From Catenulispora sp. MAP5-51 (GTDB lineage: Bacteria > Actinomycetota > Actinomycetes > Streptomycetales > Catenulisporaceae): DNA of 64,000 bases. Shown here piece by piece: positions 53,378 to 62,695 of the stretch; the stretch's first letter is position 1, and each line of letters begins with the position of its first letter. Where the stretch lies: assembly GCF_041261205.1 (NCBI RefSeq), contig NZ_JBGCCH010000033.1, positions 1 through 64,000 on the forward strand, given 5' to 3'. The translations under genes were made by a program, and so were the position numbers. The notes below the pieces were generated by a model. The model made no database searches. It saw nothing but the letters and a program-made list of their open reading frames with translations, and was not told where the DNA came from.

Positions 53378-55657
53378 ATGGAGCCTGATGAGGGGGCGCG
53401 GCCGCTTCCGCGTCATCGTTTCGTCGAGTTGCCGGTGTTCGGCAACGCGTCCAGGCGCGCCGGGGGTCCGGTGCGCCCCGATGAGGTCGCCGCCGAGCTG
53501 AGGACGATCGCCGGGATCGAGAAGCAGGCGACGGAGCAAGAGCCGGAAGTAGAACCGGAAGCAGAACGGGAAGCAGAACCGGCGCGCTCCACCCACATCC
53601 CCGCCCTCGACGGCCTGCGCACTCTGGCCGTCGCCGCAGTGCTCCTGTACCACGCCGGCCTGTCCCGCTTCCGAGGCGGCTTCCTCGGCGTGGACGTCTT
53701 CTTCGTCCTGTCCGGCTACCTCATCACCGGCCTGCTGGCCCGCGAATACCTCGCGACCGGCGCCGTGGCCCTGCGCCGGTTCTACCACCGCCGCGCGCGC
53801 CGCCTGCTGCCGGCGTTGTTCGTCGTGCTGGCCGGGGTCTGTGCCTACGTGGTCCTGCGGCTCCCTGGGGAGGCGGCGGGTCTGCGCAGCGACGCCACGG
53901 CCTCGGTGTTCTATGTGACCAACTGGTGGTTCGTCGCCAAGGGGCAGTCCTACTTCGGCGGCACCGGCCGGCCGAGCTTGCTGCTGCACCTGTGGTCGCT
54001 GGCCGTGGAGGAGCAGTTCTACGTCGTCTGGCCGGTGTTCCTGCTGGTCGCGCTCGGCCGGTCGTCGGGCCCCGGCGAGCGGGTCGAGCGCCTCAGGGCC
54101 CTGGGGCGTGCTGTCGGCTGGGCCACGTTGCTGGCCGCCTGCTCGGTCGGCCTGACGGTGTTGCTCTACTCGCCGTGGCGGGATCCCTCCCGTATCTACT
54201 ACGGGACAGACACCCGGGCCTTCGAATTGCTGATCGGCGTCATGGCCGCGCTGCTGCAGATCGCCCGCGAGAAGCCGCGCGAGCGTCCGACGGAGCAGAA
54301 GGCGCGCCGCATCGCCATCGAGTCCGCGTCCTTTTTGGCGCTGGCCGGGATCCTGTGGGCCTTCGTCGCGGTCCCGGCAACCGAGTCCGGGCTGTATCCG
54401 GTCGGGCTGATCGCGGTGGCGGTCGCGTCCGCCGTGCTCATCAGGACCCTGGTCGCCGGTACGGCGGTGTCCGGGCTGCTGTCCGGCAGGTTGTTCGTGT
54501 GGCTCGGGGAGCGGTCCTACGCGCTCTACCTGTGGCACTGGCCGATCTTCGACGTCACCCGGCCCGGCGCCGACGTCGCCTGGCCGCCGCAGACCGTGCT
54601 GCTGGTGCGGGTGCTGCTCTCCGTGGTCTTCGCCGACCTGACCTACCGCTACATCGAGACGCCGATCCGCCACGGCGCCCTGGGCCGGGCCGCGACCCGC
54701 GCCCGCGAGGCCTTCGACCGCCGCGAACTCGGCCTTCCGCTGGCCACCGCCGGATCGGCGCTGGCCGTGCTCGCGGCGGCGGCCATGCTCACCGACACGC
54801 TGGTCTCGACCGCTGCCGCGCACCCGGCCGACGCCCGCGCCGTCGCGGTCGACAACCGCCCGGCCGCCGCCCTCGACGGGAGGCACGGCGACCCGGGCGC
54901 GGCCCCGCAGCCCGAGCCGCACACGGCCGTGGTCGGCGACGCCCCCTCCTACCCGACCGTGATGCCGCCGCCTCCGGCGCATCCCCCGCGCGTGGCCCTG
55001 ATCGGCGACTCGCAGGGCATGACCCTGTACCTCAACCGGCCGCCGGACACCGCCGAGTACCTCCGGCTCCTGGACGACACCACCGAGGGCTGCGACTTCC
55101 TCGGCGGCCGCATCACCAGCAGCGCCGGCGACCGCCGCGACCTGGACGCCGAGTGCGGGGACACGGCGGCCAAGTGGGCCTCCCGGGTGCGGCGCGACCA
55201 CGCCGACGCCGCGCTGATGATGGTCGGCGCCTGGGACCTGTTCGACGAGCAGGTGGACGGTACCGCGCTGCCGTTCGGGAGCGCCGGCTGGGACGCGTAC
55301 TTCGACAGCCGGCTGGCCGCGGCTGTCAGCACCCTGGAGGCAACCGGCCTGCCGCAGCTCGACCTCGCGCTGCTGCCCTGCTACCGCCCCGTGACCACCG
55401 GCGGCAGCGCCGGCGGCCAGTGGCCCGAGCGCGGGGACGATTCGCGGGTCGCGCACGTCAACTCCCTGCTGGCGGCCTACGCGCAGGACCCGTCGCACCA
55501 CGTCCGCGCCGTGTACCCGCCCGCGCAGTTCTGCCAGGACCCGACGATCGCCGCCAGCCGCTCCTACCGCTGGGACGGAGTCCACTACTACAAGCCGGGC
55601 GCGCGTCTATATTTGCGGAACGCGATCCCGCAGATCCTGGAGGCGAAGACGTCGTGA
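53378..55657 (+). CDS. Acyltransferase-3 (OafA/YrhL-type) fused to SGNH domain
   Basis: 759 residues. Membrane acyltransferase-3 domain (about 65-430) with HIPALDGLRTLAVAAVLLYH, FRGGFLGVDVFFVLSGYLIT, WSLAVEEQFYVVWPVFLLV and RSYALYLWHWPIF. A Pro-rich linker leads to a periplasmic SGNH domain (about 530-759) with VALIGDSQGMTLYL (Ser) and WDGVHYYKPGA (Asp-His). This is the O-antigen/peptidoglycan acetylase architecture, adding acetyl groups to surface polysaccharides. The start is ATG 53378 behind AAGGGG; the stop overlaps the next start (GTGA). Confidence 0.9.
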   Translation: MEPDEGARPLPRHRFVELPVFGNASRRAGGPVRPDEVAAELRTIAGIEKQATEQEPEVEPEAEREAEPARSTHIPALDGLRTLAVAAVLLYHAGLSRFRGGFLGVDVFFVLSGYLITGLLAREYLATGAVALRRFYHRRARRLLPALFVVLAGVCAYVVLRLPGEAAGLRSDATASVFYVTNWWFVAKGQSYFGGTGRPSLLLHLWSLAVEEQFYVVWPVFLLVALGRSSGPGERVERLRALGRAVGWATLLAACSVGLTVLLYSPWRDPSRIYYGTDTRAFELLIGVMAALLQIAREKPRERPTEQKARRIAIESASFLALAGILWAFVAVPATESGLYPVGLIAVAVASAVLIRTLVAGTAVSGLLSGRLFVWLGERSYALYLWHWPIFDVTRPGADVAWPPQTVLLVRVLLSVVFADLTYRYIETPIRHGALGRAATRAREAFDRRELGLPLATAGSALAVLAAAAMLTDTLVSTAAAHPADARAVAVDNRPAAALDGRHGDPGAAPQPEPHTAVVGDAPSYPTVMPPPPAHPPRVALIGDSQGMTLYLNRPPDTAEYLRLLDDTTEGCDFLGGRITSSAGDRRDLDAECGDTAAKWASRVRRDHADAALMMVGAWDLFDEQVDGTALPFGSAGWDAYFDSRLAAAVSTLEATGLPQLDLALLPCYRPVTTGGSAGGQWPERGDDSRVAHVNSLLAAYAQDPSHHVRAVYPPAQFCQDPTIAASRSYRWDGVHYYKPGARLYLRNAIPQILEAKTS

Positions 55658-56340
55658 TCGTCCCGGCGAACCAGGCCGAATGGCCGGACCTGCAAGGGCT
55701 GCTCGGGTCCGCCAACTGCCATGGTCGCCGGTGCTACTGCCAGCGCTTCAAGAGCCCCGGCAGCGATTGGAAGAACGCCTCGGACGAGGAACGGGCCTTC
55801 CGGCTGCGCACGCAGACCTCCTGCGGCGACCCGGAGGCCCACGACACCAGCGGCCTGGTCGCCTACCGCGACGGCGAGGCGGTCGGCTGGGTCGCGGTCG
55901 AGCCGCGCACCGCCTTCGGCGCGCTGCGCCGCAGCCGGGTGGTGTGGCCGGGGCGCGCCGAGGACAAGGACGACGCGGGGGTCTGGGCCGTGACGTGCTT
56001 CCACACCCGGCCCGGCCATCGCAACCAGGGCATCGCGGGGGAGCTGGCCCGGGCCACGGTGCCCTTCGCCCGCGAGCGCGGCGCCACGGCGCTGGAGGCG
56101 TACCCGATGGTCACCGAGCCCGGCGAGCCGGTGCCGTGGGGCGAGGCGCACGTCGGGACCCGGGCGATGTTCGAGGACGCGGGGTTCGTCGAGGTGGGGC
56201 GGCCGACGCCGCGGCGCGTGGTGATGCGGGTCGAACTGTCCGGATCACCGGCGGGGTCGCCGACCGGCTGGAGATCGCCGCGCGGGCGGCGGCCGAGGCC
56301 GGGCTGGAGGTCTGGTACTGCCCGTTCACCAACGGTCTGA
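55654..56340 (+). CDS. GNAT-family acetyltransferase fused at its 3' end to alien sequence
   Basis: Up to 228 residues from GTG 55654, overlapping the acyltransferase stop by 4 bases. The GNAT core is complete: VTCFHTRPGHRNQGIAGELA, then VGTRAMFEDAGFVEVGRPTP and RRVVMRVEL at about residue 195, where such proteins normally stop. The frame then continues through the start of a different coding region (SGSPAGSPTGWRSPRGRRPR) to 56340. The normal stop seems to have been removed by a deletion at about 56238. Confidence 0.7.
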   Translation: MIVPANQAEWPDLQGLLGSANCHGRRCYCQRFKSPGSDWKNASDEERAFRLRTQTSCGDPEAHDTSGLVAYRDGEAVGWVAVEPRTAFGALRRSRVVWPGRAEDKDDAGVWAVTCFHTRPGHRNQGIAGELARATVPFARERGATALEAYPMVTEPGEPVPWGEAHVGTRAMFEDAGFVEVGRPTPRRVVMRVELSGSPAGSPTGWRSPRGRRPRPGWRSGTARSPTV

Positions 56341-57167
56341 CGCAGGCGGAGCTGTTCGCGTTCCTGCTCGACGCGGCCGAGCGCGCCGAGCGGCTGCGGC
56401 AGGCCGGGGCGCGCGTCGTCTTCCTCACCGGTTCGGAGATCACGCTGTTCACCGACGGGTTCCTGCCCGGGGCGACGTTCCAGGAGCGGGCGGCGGTCTT
56501 GGGGGATCCCGCGCGCTTCCGGGCTCTGCTGCCGCAGCTCGGCGCCGAGCTCAACGCGTTCCTGGCACGCGTGCTGGCTGAGGTGCGGGCCCGGTTCCAC
56601 GGCACCGTCGGGTACGCCTCGGTCCCGTTCGAGGCCGTGGACTGGACGCCCTTCGACCTGATCGCCACCGACGGCGGATACCGGGACGCCACCAACGCCG
56701 CCATGTTCCCCGAGGCGCTGCGGGCCCAGGTCGCGCGGGGTAAGCCGTTCGCCGTCACCGAGTTCGGCTGCGGGGCCTTCCGGGGCGCGGCCGCTCTGGC
56801 CTCGCGCGGCGACGCGGTCATCGAGTGGGGCCAGGACGCGCGGCCGGTGCGGATCGCGGAGGGGACCGTCCGCGACGAGCACGAGCAGGCGGGCTACGTC
56901 GGCGAGATGCTCGGCATCTACGAGGCGGCCGGCGTCGACGCGGCGTTCGTCTACACCTTCGCGCGCTGGGACCTGCCCACGCTCGGCGACCGGGACCACG
57001 AGCCGGAGCGCGACTTCGACGCGGCGAGCTTCGGGATTGTCAGGGTTCTGCCACCGGGTGTGGCGCGGGGGGAGTACGCGGAACTCGGGTGGGAGCTCAA
57101 GGCCGCGTTCGGTGTGGTGGCGGAGTTCGGGGCGGACCGGCAGCATGGAGCAGGCTCGCCTCGGTGA
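56238..57167 (+). pseudogene. 5'-truncated TIM-barrel glycosidase-like gene
   Basis: About 309 residues in the frame ending at 57167. From VRITGGVADRLEIAARAAAE on, the sequence matches a family of about 350 residues with LEVWYCPF, VVFLTGSEITLFTDGFLPG, VTEFGCGAF and AFVYTFARWDLP. In intact relatives 40-50 residues precede the VRI motif; here that place is taken by the upstream acetyltransferase, in another frame. No credible start codon exists in-frame until deep inside. Read as the rest of a gene that lost its 5' end. Confidence 0.6.
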
Positions 57168-57212
57168 GATCCGGCATCCGGCGAGCAATGGCGACCGACC
57201 GCAGGAGAGAAC

Positions 57213-57968
57213 GTGCCCACCGCGAAACTGCAGATCCCCACCCCCGACGGCCAGGCCGACGCCTTCGCCGCGTTCCCCGACGACGGCGAGCGGCATCCTG
57301 GCGTGCTGTTCTACATGGACATCTTCGGTATCCGGCCGGAGCTGGAGCGCAAGGCGCGGGAGCTGGCTGAGCACGGGTACTACGTCCTCGTGCCGAACGT
57401 GTTCTACCGCGACGGCGCGGCGCCGCTGGTCGAGCTTCCCGAGTTCGTGACCCAGGAGGTGCGCCAGGAGGCGGTCGCGCAGCTGATGCCGCTGGTGCAG
57501 GCGCAGACCCCGGAGCGTGTGCTGCGTGATGCCGCCGCCTACCTGGAGTTCCTCACCAGCCGTCCCGAGGTGGCCCCTGGGCCGGTGGCGGCCATGGGCT
57601 ACTGCATGGGCGGCGGCCTGGCGCTGCGTACCGCCGCGGCCCATGCCGACCAGGTGGCGGCGGTCGCCGCGTTCCACCCCGGCAAGCTGGTCAGCGACGC
57701 GCCCGACAGCGTGCACCGCGCGGTGGTCCCGGCGATCACCGCCGACGTGCACATCGGCCACGCCGAGACCGACATGCGGCCCGAGGCCGTCAGCGAACTG
57801 AACCAGGTGCTGGACGCCTCAGGGGTCCGCTACACCTCGGAGATCTACCCGGGCACGGTCCACGGCTTCACGATGTCCGACACCTCGGCCTTCGACGCCG
57901 CCGGGCTGGCCCGGCACTGGGAGCGGCTGCTGGCGCTGCTCGACGGGGCCCTCGCTACTCGGCGATGA
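57213..57968 (+). CDS. Dienelactone hydrolase-family protein
   Basis: 251 residues from GTG 57213 behind CAGGAGAG. Alpha/beta hydrolase with Cys nucleophile: MGYCMGGGLALRT (Cys131), HAETDMRPE (Asp) and GTVHGFTMSD (His). Family members open lactone rings in aromatic degradation or act as general esterases; no aromatic pathway is nearby. Its 3' end overlaps the convergent thioredoxin-like gene by 14 bases. Confidence 0.88.
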   Translation: MPTAKLQIPTPDGQADAFAAFPDDGERHPGVLFYMDIFGIRPELERKARELAEHGYYVLVPNVFYRDGAAPLVELPEFVTQEVRQEAVAQLMPLVQAQTPERVLRDAAAYLEFLTSRPEVAPGPVAAMGYCMGGGLALRTAAAHADQVAAVAAFHPGKLVSDAPDSVHRAVVPAITADVHIGHAETDMRPEAVSELNQVLDASGVRYTSEIYPGTVHGFTMSDTSAFDAAGLARHWERLLALLDGALATRR

Positions 57969-58533
57969 CGGGGCCGAGCGCTGCGGACAGGTCGTTGTAG
58001 TCCACGCCGCGCAGCGCTCGCCACGCCAGATCGCCGTTCTTGTCGATGATGAGGGTCGACGGTATGAACTGCAGCGAGGTGATGCCGGCCAGCTTGGCCA
58101 GCAGGGTCTCGTTGCCGTCGTCGACCAGGCTCGGATAGCCGATCTGCTTGGCCTTGACGAACGCCTGGGCCTGCGCGGTGTTGTCACGGGTGTCGATGCC
58201 GACGAACTGCACACCCTTGTCCTTGAACGCCGCGTAGGCCTGCTCCACGGACGCTGCTTCGGCCTCGCAGTTGTCGCACCAGGACCCCCAGATGTTCAGC
58301 ACGACCACCTTGCCCTTGAACGAGGCCAGGTCGAGCTTGGTGCCGTCCAGCGTGGTGCCGGAGAGTGTGGGGAGCGGCTTGCGGTGGCCGACGGCTATGG
58401 AGGCGACGCCTCCGTAGCCTTCTTTGTTCTTCGGCCCGGAGCCGCCGCAGGCAGTAAGAGCCAGGGCCAGCGCGGCGGCCGAGGATATGGCGACCGCCAG
58501 GCGGGTTCTCTGCGTCTGCATGGTGCGCGGCAC
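57955..58533 (-). CDS. TlpA/ResA-like thioredoxin lipoprotein
   Basis: 192 residues. Signal with lipobox LTACGG, then a periplasmic thioredoxin fold: LNIWGSWCDNCEAEAASVEQ (active CxxC as WCDNC), GIDTRDNTAQAQAFV, FIPSTLIIDKNGDLAW. Such proteins reduce cytochrome c haem-binding cysteines or other exported thiols. No cytochrome biogenesis genes adjoin it. Start 58533 or 12 bases in. Confidence 0.87.
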   Translation of the reverse strand: MPRTMQTQRTRLAVAISSAAALALALTACGGSGPKNKEGYGGVASIAVGHRKPLPTLSGTTLDGTKLDLASFKGKVVVLNIWGSWCDNCEAEAASVEQAYAAFKDKGVQFVGIDTRDNTAQAQAFVKAKQIGYPSLVDDGNETLLAKLAGITSLQFIPSTLIIDKNGDLAWRALRGVDYNDLSAALGPVIAE

Positions 58534-58564
58534 GGAGAAAGTCTTGCATGGCGCGGTCGGATGC

Positions 58565-59242
58565 TTACCTCAGGGTCCGCTCATCGTTCGGCGTGACCCC
58601 ATGCCGCACCGCCCACAGCGCGGCCTGCGTCCGATCGGCGACGCCGAGCTTCATCAGGATGTTGGACACGTGCGTCTTCACCGTCTTCTCGGCCAGCACC
58701 AACGCCCGCGCGATCTCCCGGTTCGACCGCCCCTGGGCGATCAGCACCAGCACCTCGCGCTCGCGCGCCGTCAGCGGCGGCGCCTGCGGGCCCGGCTCGG
58801 CGCCGCTGCCGCTGCCGGAGTCCAGCAGCGCGGTGGCCACCTCCGGTTCCAGCAGCACGTGGCCGGCGTGGACCGAGCGGACCGCCGCCGCCAGTGCCGC
58901 GGGGTCGACGTCCTTGTAGACGTAGCCCCGGGCGCCCGCGCGGATCGCCGGGATGATCATCCGGCGGTCGGTGAAGCTGGTCACCACCAGCACCCGGGCC
59001 GTGGAGCCGGCCTCGCGCAGCAGCTCCATCGCGCCGACGCCGTCGACGCCGGGCATCACCAGGTCCAGCAGGATGACGTCCGGCTTCAGCTCGGCGGCCT
59101 TCTCGGCGCACTCCGCGCCGTCGGATGCCTCGCCGGCGACCTCGATGCCGTCCTGCAGCTCCAGGAACGTGCGCAGGCCCTGGCGGACCATGCTGTGGTC
59201 GTCCGCGATCAGGACCCTGATGACCTCAGGCCGCGCGCCCAC
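58565..59242 (-). CDS. NarL/LuxR-family response regulator
   Basis: 225 residues. Receiver domain with [24 protein letters not shown] start, phosphoacceptor Asp60 ([10 protein letters not shown]) and [20 protein letters not shown], then a LuxR helix-turn-helix ([40 protein letters not shown]). It overlaps the sensor kinase gene by 17 bases, its partner. It may bind the twin CCTAGG palindromes upstream of the divergent SDR gene. Confidence 0.92.
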   Translation of the reverse strand: MGARPEVIRVLIADDHSMVRQGLRTFLELQDGIEVAGEASDGAECAEKAAELKPDVILLDLVMPGVDGVGAMELLREAGSTARVLVVTSFTDRRMIIPAIRAGARGYVYKDVDPAALAAAVRSVHAGHVLLEPEVATALLDSGSGSGAEPGPQAPPLTAREREVLVLIAQGRSNREIARALVLAEKTVKTHVSNILMKLGVADRTQAALWAVRHGVTPNDERTLR

Positions 59243-60461
59243 GGTCCACCTCCAGACGGATCGTCGTTCCCGCGCCGGGGCTCGATGCGACCTCCAGGCG
59301 CCCGCGCACCGATTTGGCGCGGTCCCGCATCGACACCAGGCCCAGGCTGCGGCCGGCGCGGCGGACCGCGGCCGGGTCGAAGCCGACGCCGTCGTCGACC
59401 ACTTCCAACAGGGCTCCGCCGCAGGGGCTGGCGCCGGAGTCCGCGCCGGCGGGGCAGTGCTCGCGCAGGCGGACGCTGATGGTCTTGGCCTCGGCGTGGC
59501 GCAGGGCGTTGTGCAGGGCCTCCTGGGCCACGCGCAGCAGCACCTCCTCGGCGGCCGGCGACAGGGCCCTGACGTCGCTGCCCTCGAAGGTCACCCGGGG
59601 CCCGCCGGCGGTCTGGTTCACCCGGTCCAGGACCTCGGCGTGCTTGCGCAGCGTCACCGCCAGGCCGTCCTCCTCCAGCTCGGCCGGCCGCAGCTCGACC
59701 ACCACCGAGCGCAGCTCCTCGGCGGCCTCCTTGGCCAGCGCCGCGACCTGCTCCAGCGAGGCGCGGGCCCGGGCCGGGTCGGAGTCCAGGACGTCGGCGG
59801 CGGCCTGGGAGGTCAGGCGCAGGGCGAACAGCTTCTGGGCGACGGCGTCGTGCAGCTCGCGGGCCAGGCGGTTGCGCTCGCGGGTGATCGCCAGCTCGCG
59901 CTCGCGCTCGTAGAGCCGGGCGTGGCGCAGGGCTATGGCGGCGTGGCCGGCCAGGACCCCGAGCAACTCCTCGTCGTCCTTGGTGAAGCCGCCGGCCTTG
60001 TTGGCCAGGAACAGCGCGCCGAGGATCTCCTCGCCGTCGCGGATCTGCCGGCCCAGGAACGCGTCCATCTCCGGATGGGCCTTGGGCCACCAGCGGAAGC
60101 GCGGGTCCTTGCGCACGTCCGCCAGCCGCTGCGGCGCCGGGTCCTGGAGCATGACCGCGAGCATGCCGTGCTGGCGCGGGAGCGGCCCGATCGCGGCCCA
60201 CTGCTCGTCGGTGACGCCGTCCACCAGGAACTGCGCGAAGCTCCCCGCGCCGTCCGGGACGCCCAGGGCGGCGTACTCGGCGCCGATCAGCTCGCGGGCG
60301 GTGGCCACGATCGTCTGCAGCACCTCGTCGGTGGCCAGGTGGCGGCTGACCGCCAGGACGGCCGCGGACAGCCGGCGCATGGTGTCCAGCGCGTTCGGGG
60401 GGCTGGGGCTGGTCTTCGCTGCCATATCGACAAGGTATCGCCGATGATCGCCGGACCCCAT
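59226..60461 (-). CDS. DevS-like sensor histidine kinase with GAF domain
   Basis: 411 residues (or 399 from ATG 60425). One GAF domain (about 45-185), whose segment [20 protein letters not shown], followed by FLGRQI, resembles the DevS/DosS sensors, which bind haem and sense oxygen, NO or CO. Dimerisation and phosphoacceptor helix [20 protein letters not shown] with His204, then an HATPase domain ([26 protein letters not shown]). First gene of the pair. No ribosome site; possibly leaderless. Confidence 0.9.
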   Translation of the reverse strand: MGSGDHRRYLVDMAAKTSPSPPNALDTMRRLSAAVLAVSRHLATDEVLQTIVATARELIGAEYAALGVPDGAGSFAQFLVDGVTDEQWAAIGPLPRQHGMLAVMLQDPAPQRLADVRKDPRFRWWPKAHPEMDAFLGRQIRDGEEILGALFLANKAGGFTKDDEELLGVLAGHAAIALRHARLYERERELAITRERNRLARELHDAVAQKLFALRLTSQAAADVLDSDPARARASLEQVAALAKEAAEELRSVVVELRPAELEEDGLAVTLRKHAEVLDRVNQTAGGPRVTFEGSDVRALSPAAEEVLLRVAQEALHNALRHAEAKTISVRLREHCPAGADSGASPCGGALLEVVDDGVGFDPAAVRRAGRSLGLVSMRDRAKSVRGRLEVASSPGAGTTIRLEVDRGRAA

Positions 60462-60478
60462 CGGGCCGGGGACCGGTC

Positions 60479-60503
60479 GGGCCTAGGCCCCTGGTCCTAG
60501 GAC
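60479..60503. promoter_or_regulatory. Twin CCTAGG palindromes between two-component and SDR genes
   Basis: Two perfect palindromes lie 14 bases centre to centre: GGGCCTAGGCCC (60479-60490) and GTCCTAGGAC (60494-60503). They sit in the shared promoter region of the divergent kinase and SDR genes, suggesting tandem regulator sites, most simply for the NarL-type regulator. Confidence 0.6.
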
Positions 60504-60572
60504 TAACGACCCTGGGCGATCCCGGTCCCGCGCCCGATCCCCGCGGCCGGGCCGCGGAGCAGGGTTTGGGGC

Positions 60573-61379
60573 ATGAACACGACTACGAAGCAGACCGAGC
60601 AGACCCAGGGGGCTCAGACGGTCCCGACGGCCGGGCGGGTTCCGGCCGGCGCCTGGGACGGCAACCCGGTGGCCGTCATCACCGGCGCCTCCCAGGGCCT
60701 GGGTCTGGCGCTGGCTCGCGGCCTGGCCGAGCGCGGCTGGTCCCTGGTGATCGACGCCCGCGGCGCCGACCGGCTGGCCGCCGCCCAGGAGGAGCTGCTG
60801 GCGCTGACCACCGTCGTCGCGCTGGCCGGCGACGTCACCGACGACACGCACCGCGCCGACCTGGCCGAGGCGGCCTCCGAACTCGGCGGCGCCAGCCTGC
60901 TGGTGAACAACGCCTCCAGCCTCGGCGGATCGCCGATGCCGGCGCTCGCGGACTTCCCGCTGGAGGCGCTGGAGCAAACGTTCGCGGTGAACGTCCTGGC
61001 GCCGCTGGCCCTGACCCAACTCCTGCTCCCGCAGCTGCGCCAGCACGGCGGCGAGGTCGTCAACATCTCCTCCGACGCCGCCGTCGAGCCGTATGAGGGC
61101 TGGGGCGGGTACGGGGCGTCGAAGGCCGCGCTGGACCACGCCTCGGCGATCTTCGGGCTGGAGGAGCCGCAGGTTCGCATCTGGGCCGTGGACCCCGGCG
61201 ACCTGCAGACGCAGATGCACCAGGACGCCTTCCCCGGCGAGGACATCAGCGATCTGCCGCTGCCGGAGACCGTGGTCCCGGGCTTCCTGCGGCTGATCGA
61301 CGAGCGCCGGCCCTCGGGCCGCTACCAGGCCGGCGACCTGCTGCCCCGGACCGTGGCGGCCGATGCGGAGGTGGCCTGA
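60573..61379 (+). CDS. Short-chain dehydrogenase/reductase
   Basis: 268 residues. Classical SDR with VAVITGASQGLGLALARGLA (cofactor loop), LLVNNASSLGGSPM, VVNISSDAAVEPYEGWGGYG, and YGASKAALDH (catalytic Tyr-Lys). The substrate is unknown. It has a long Thr/Gln-rich N-terminal extension. One base separates its stop from the QueA-like gene, so the pair is an operon. Confidence 0.87.
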   Translation: MNTTTKQTEQTQGAQTVPTAGRVPAGAWDGNPVAVITGASQGLGLALARGLAERGWSLVIDARGADRLAAAQEELLALTTVVALAGDVTDDTHRADLAEAASELGGASLLVNNASSLGGSPMPALADFPLEALEQTFAVNVLAPLALTQLLLPQLRQHGGEVVNISSDAAVEPYEGWGGYGASKAALDHASAIFGLEEPQVRIWAVDPGDLQTQMHQDAFPGEDISDLPLPETVVPGFLRLIDERRPSGRYQAGDLLPRTVAADAEVA

Positions 61380-61380
61380 G

Positions 61381-62559
61381 ATGTCGGTGCTGCTGCACGA
61401 GCCCACTGCCGTGAACGCCTCCTGCTCGCGCGGGTCGGCCGAGACCGCGCCGGCCGGCCCGCTGGGCGCCGGGTTCCGCGTCTCCTCCGATCTGCTGGCC
61501 CGCAAGCCCGCCGAGGCCCGCGGCCTGGACCGCGACGGGGTGCGGCTGCTGGTCGCGCGGGGCCGCGGAGCGGACGACCCGGAGGTCGAGCACTACGTGT
61601 TCACGGACCTGCCGGACGTCCTGGAGCCCGGCGACCTGCTGGTGGTGAACAACTCCGGGACCCTGCCGGCCGCTCTGGACGCGGTGGACCCGGAGTCGGG
61701 CACCCGGCTGGTGCTGCACGTCTCGACCGGCACGCCGCAGGACCCGGACGCGTGGATCGTCGAGCTGCGGCGGCCGATGGGCGATGGTTCGACCAAGCCC
61801 TTCGCGCTGGGCCCGGATTCGCCGGATTCGCCGGACTCGGAGGATCCGGACAGCCCGGCGCGCTCCGGCCTGCGCCTGCGCGTGACCGGCGGCGCGACGG
61901 TCACCCTGCTGCGGCCGTACACGCCGCGGCTGTGGGTGGCGCGCCTGGACCTGGGGATGTCGGTCGCGGACTACCTGACCCGCCACGGCCGCGCGATCCG
62001 GTACGACTACGTCGACCGCGACTGGCCGATCACGGCGTACCAGACGGTCTTCGCCGCGATCCCCGGCAGCGCCGAGATGCCCAGCGCGGCCCGGCCGTTC
62101 TCGGCGGAGGTGGTGGCCCGCCTGGTCGCCAAGGGCGTGTACATCGCGCCGATCACCCTGCACACCGGCGTCGCCTCACCCGAGGCCCACGAGAAGCCCT
62201 ACGCGGAGTGGTACTCGGTCCCCGCGGCGACCGCGGAGCTGGTCAACCACGTCCGCGCCCGCGGCGGCCGCGTGATCGCCATCGGCACGACGGCGGTCCG
62301 CGCCCTGGAGTCGGCGGCTGACGAGGAGGGGACGGTCCACCCCGGCCAGGGGTGGACCGAGCTGATCATCACGCCCGAGCGCGGGGTCCGCGCCGTCGAC
62401 GGACTGCTGACCGGGTTCCACGAGCCGGAGGCGTCGCACCTGCTGATGCTGACGGCGATCGCCGGGCCGCGCTTGATCCGGGCCGGCTACGACGCGGCGC
62501 TGGCGGGGCGGTATCTGTGGCACGAGTTCGGGGACGTGAACCTGCTGCTGCGGCGCTGA
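61381..62559 (+). CDS. QueA-like SAM:tRNA ribosyltransferase-isomerase
   Basis: 392 residues from ATG 61381. QueA fold with RVSSDLLARKPAEARGLDRD, LEPGDLLVVNNSGTLPAALD, a middle ASP/SER-rich insert (about 140-165, SPDSPDSEDPDSPARS), and GVYIAPITLHTGVASPEAHE, RVIAIGTTAVRALES, LTGFHEPEASHLLM. QueA normally makes epoxyqueuosine on tRNA, but no tgt or queuosine genes are seen. Pairing with an SDR is a pattern in actinobacteria whose role is unclear, so its true substrate may differ. Confidence 0.85.
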   Translation: MSVLLHEPTAVNASCSRGSAETAPAGPLGAGFRVSSDLLARKPAEARGLDRDGVRLLVARGRGADDPEVEHYVFTDLPDVLEPGDLLVVNNSGTLPAALDAVDPESGTRLVLHVSTGTPQDPDAWIVELRRPMGDGSTKPFALGPDSPDSPDSEDPDSPARSGLRLRVTGGATVTLLRPYTPRLWVARLDLGMSVADYLTRHGRAIRYDYVDRDWPITAYQTVFAAIPGSAEMPSAARPFSAEVVARLVAKGVYIAPITLHTGVASPEAHEKPYAEWYSVPAATAELVNHVRARGGRVIAIGTTAVRALESAADEEGTVHPGQGWTELIITPERGVRAVDGLLTGFHEPEASHLLMLTAIAGPRLIRAGYDAALAGRYLWHEFGDVNLLLRR

Positions 62560-62602
62560 GCCGGACCGGCGAAAGCCTTAAGGCCTTATGGATAAAGGGA
62601 TA

Positions 62603-62642
62603 CCGGCGGGCCGGGTCGCGGAGGGGCGACCCGGCCCGCCGG
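62603..62642 (+). terminator. Strong 17-bp perfect hairpin after the QueA-like gene
   Basis: Perfect 17-bp arms CCGGCGGGCCGGGTCGC and GCGACCCGGCCCGCCGG around a 6-base loop, no T-run, 44 bases past the stop. Also a small palindrome GCCTTAAGGC at 62574-62583. Confidence 0.75.
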
Positions 62643-62695
62643 CGCCATCAGCATCGCCATGGCATAGACCGGCGCACGCGCCTAATCTCAGAACC

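Noticed and set aside
53342-55585. Minus-strand open frame of 747 codons opposite the acyltransferase
   Set aside because: Antisense shadow with biased composition; the plus-strand protein has the full set of acyltransferase-3 and SGNH motifs.
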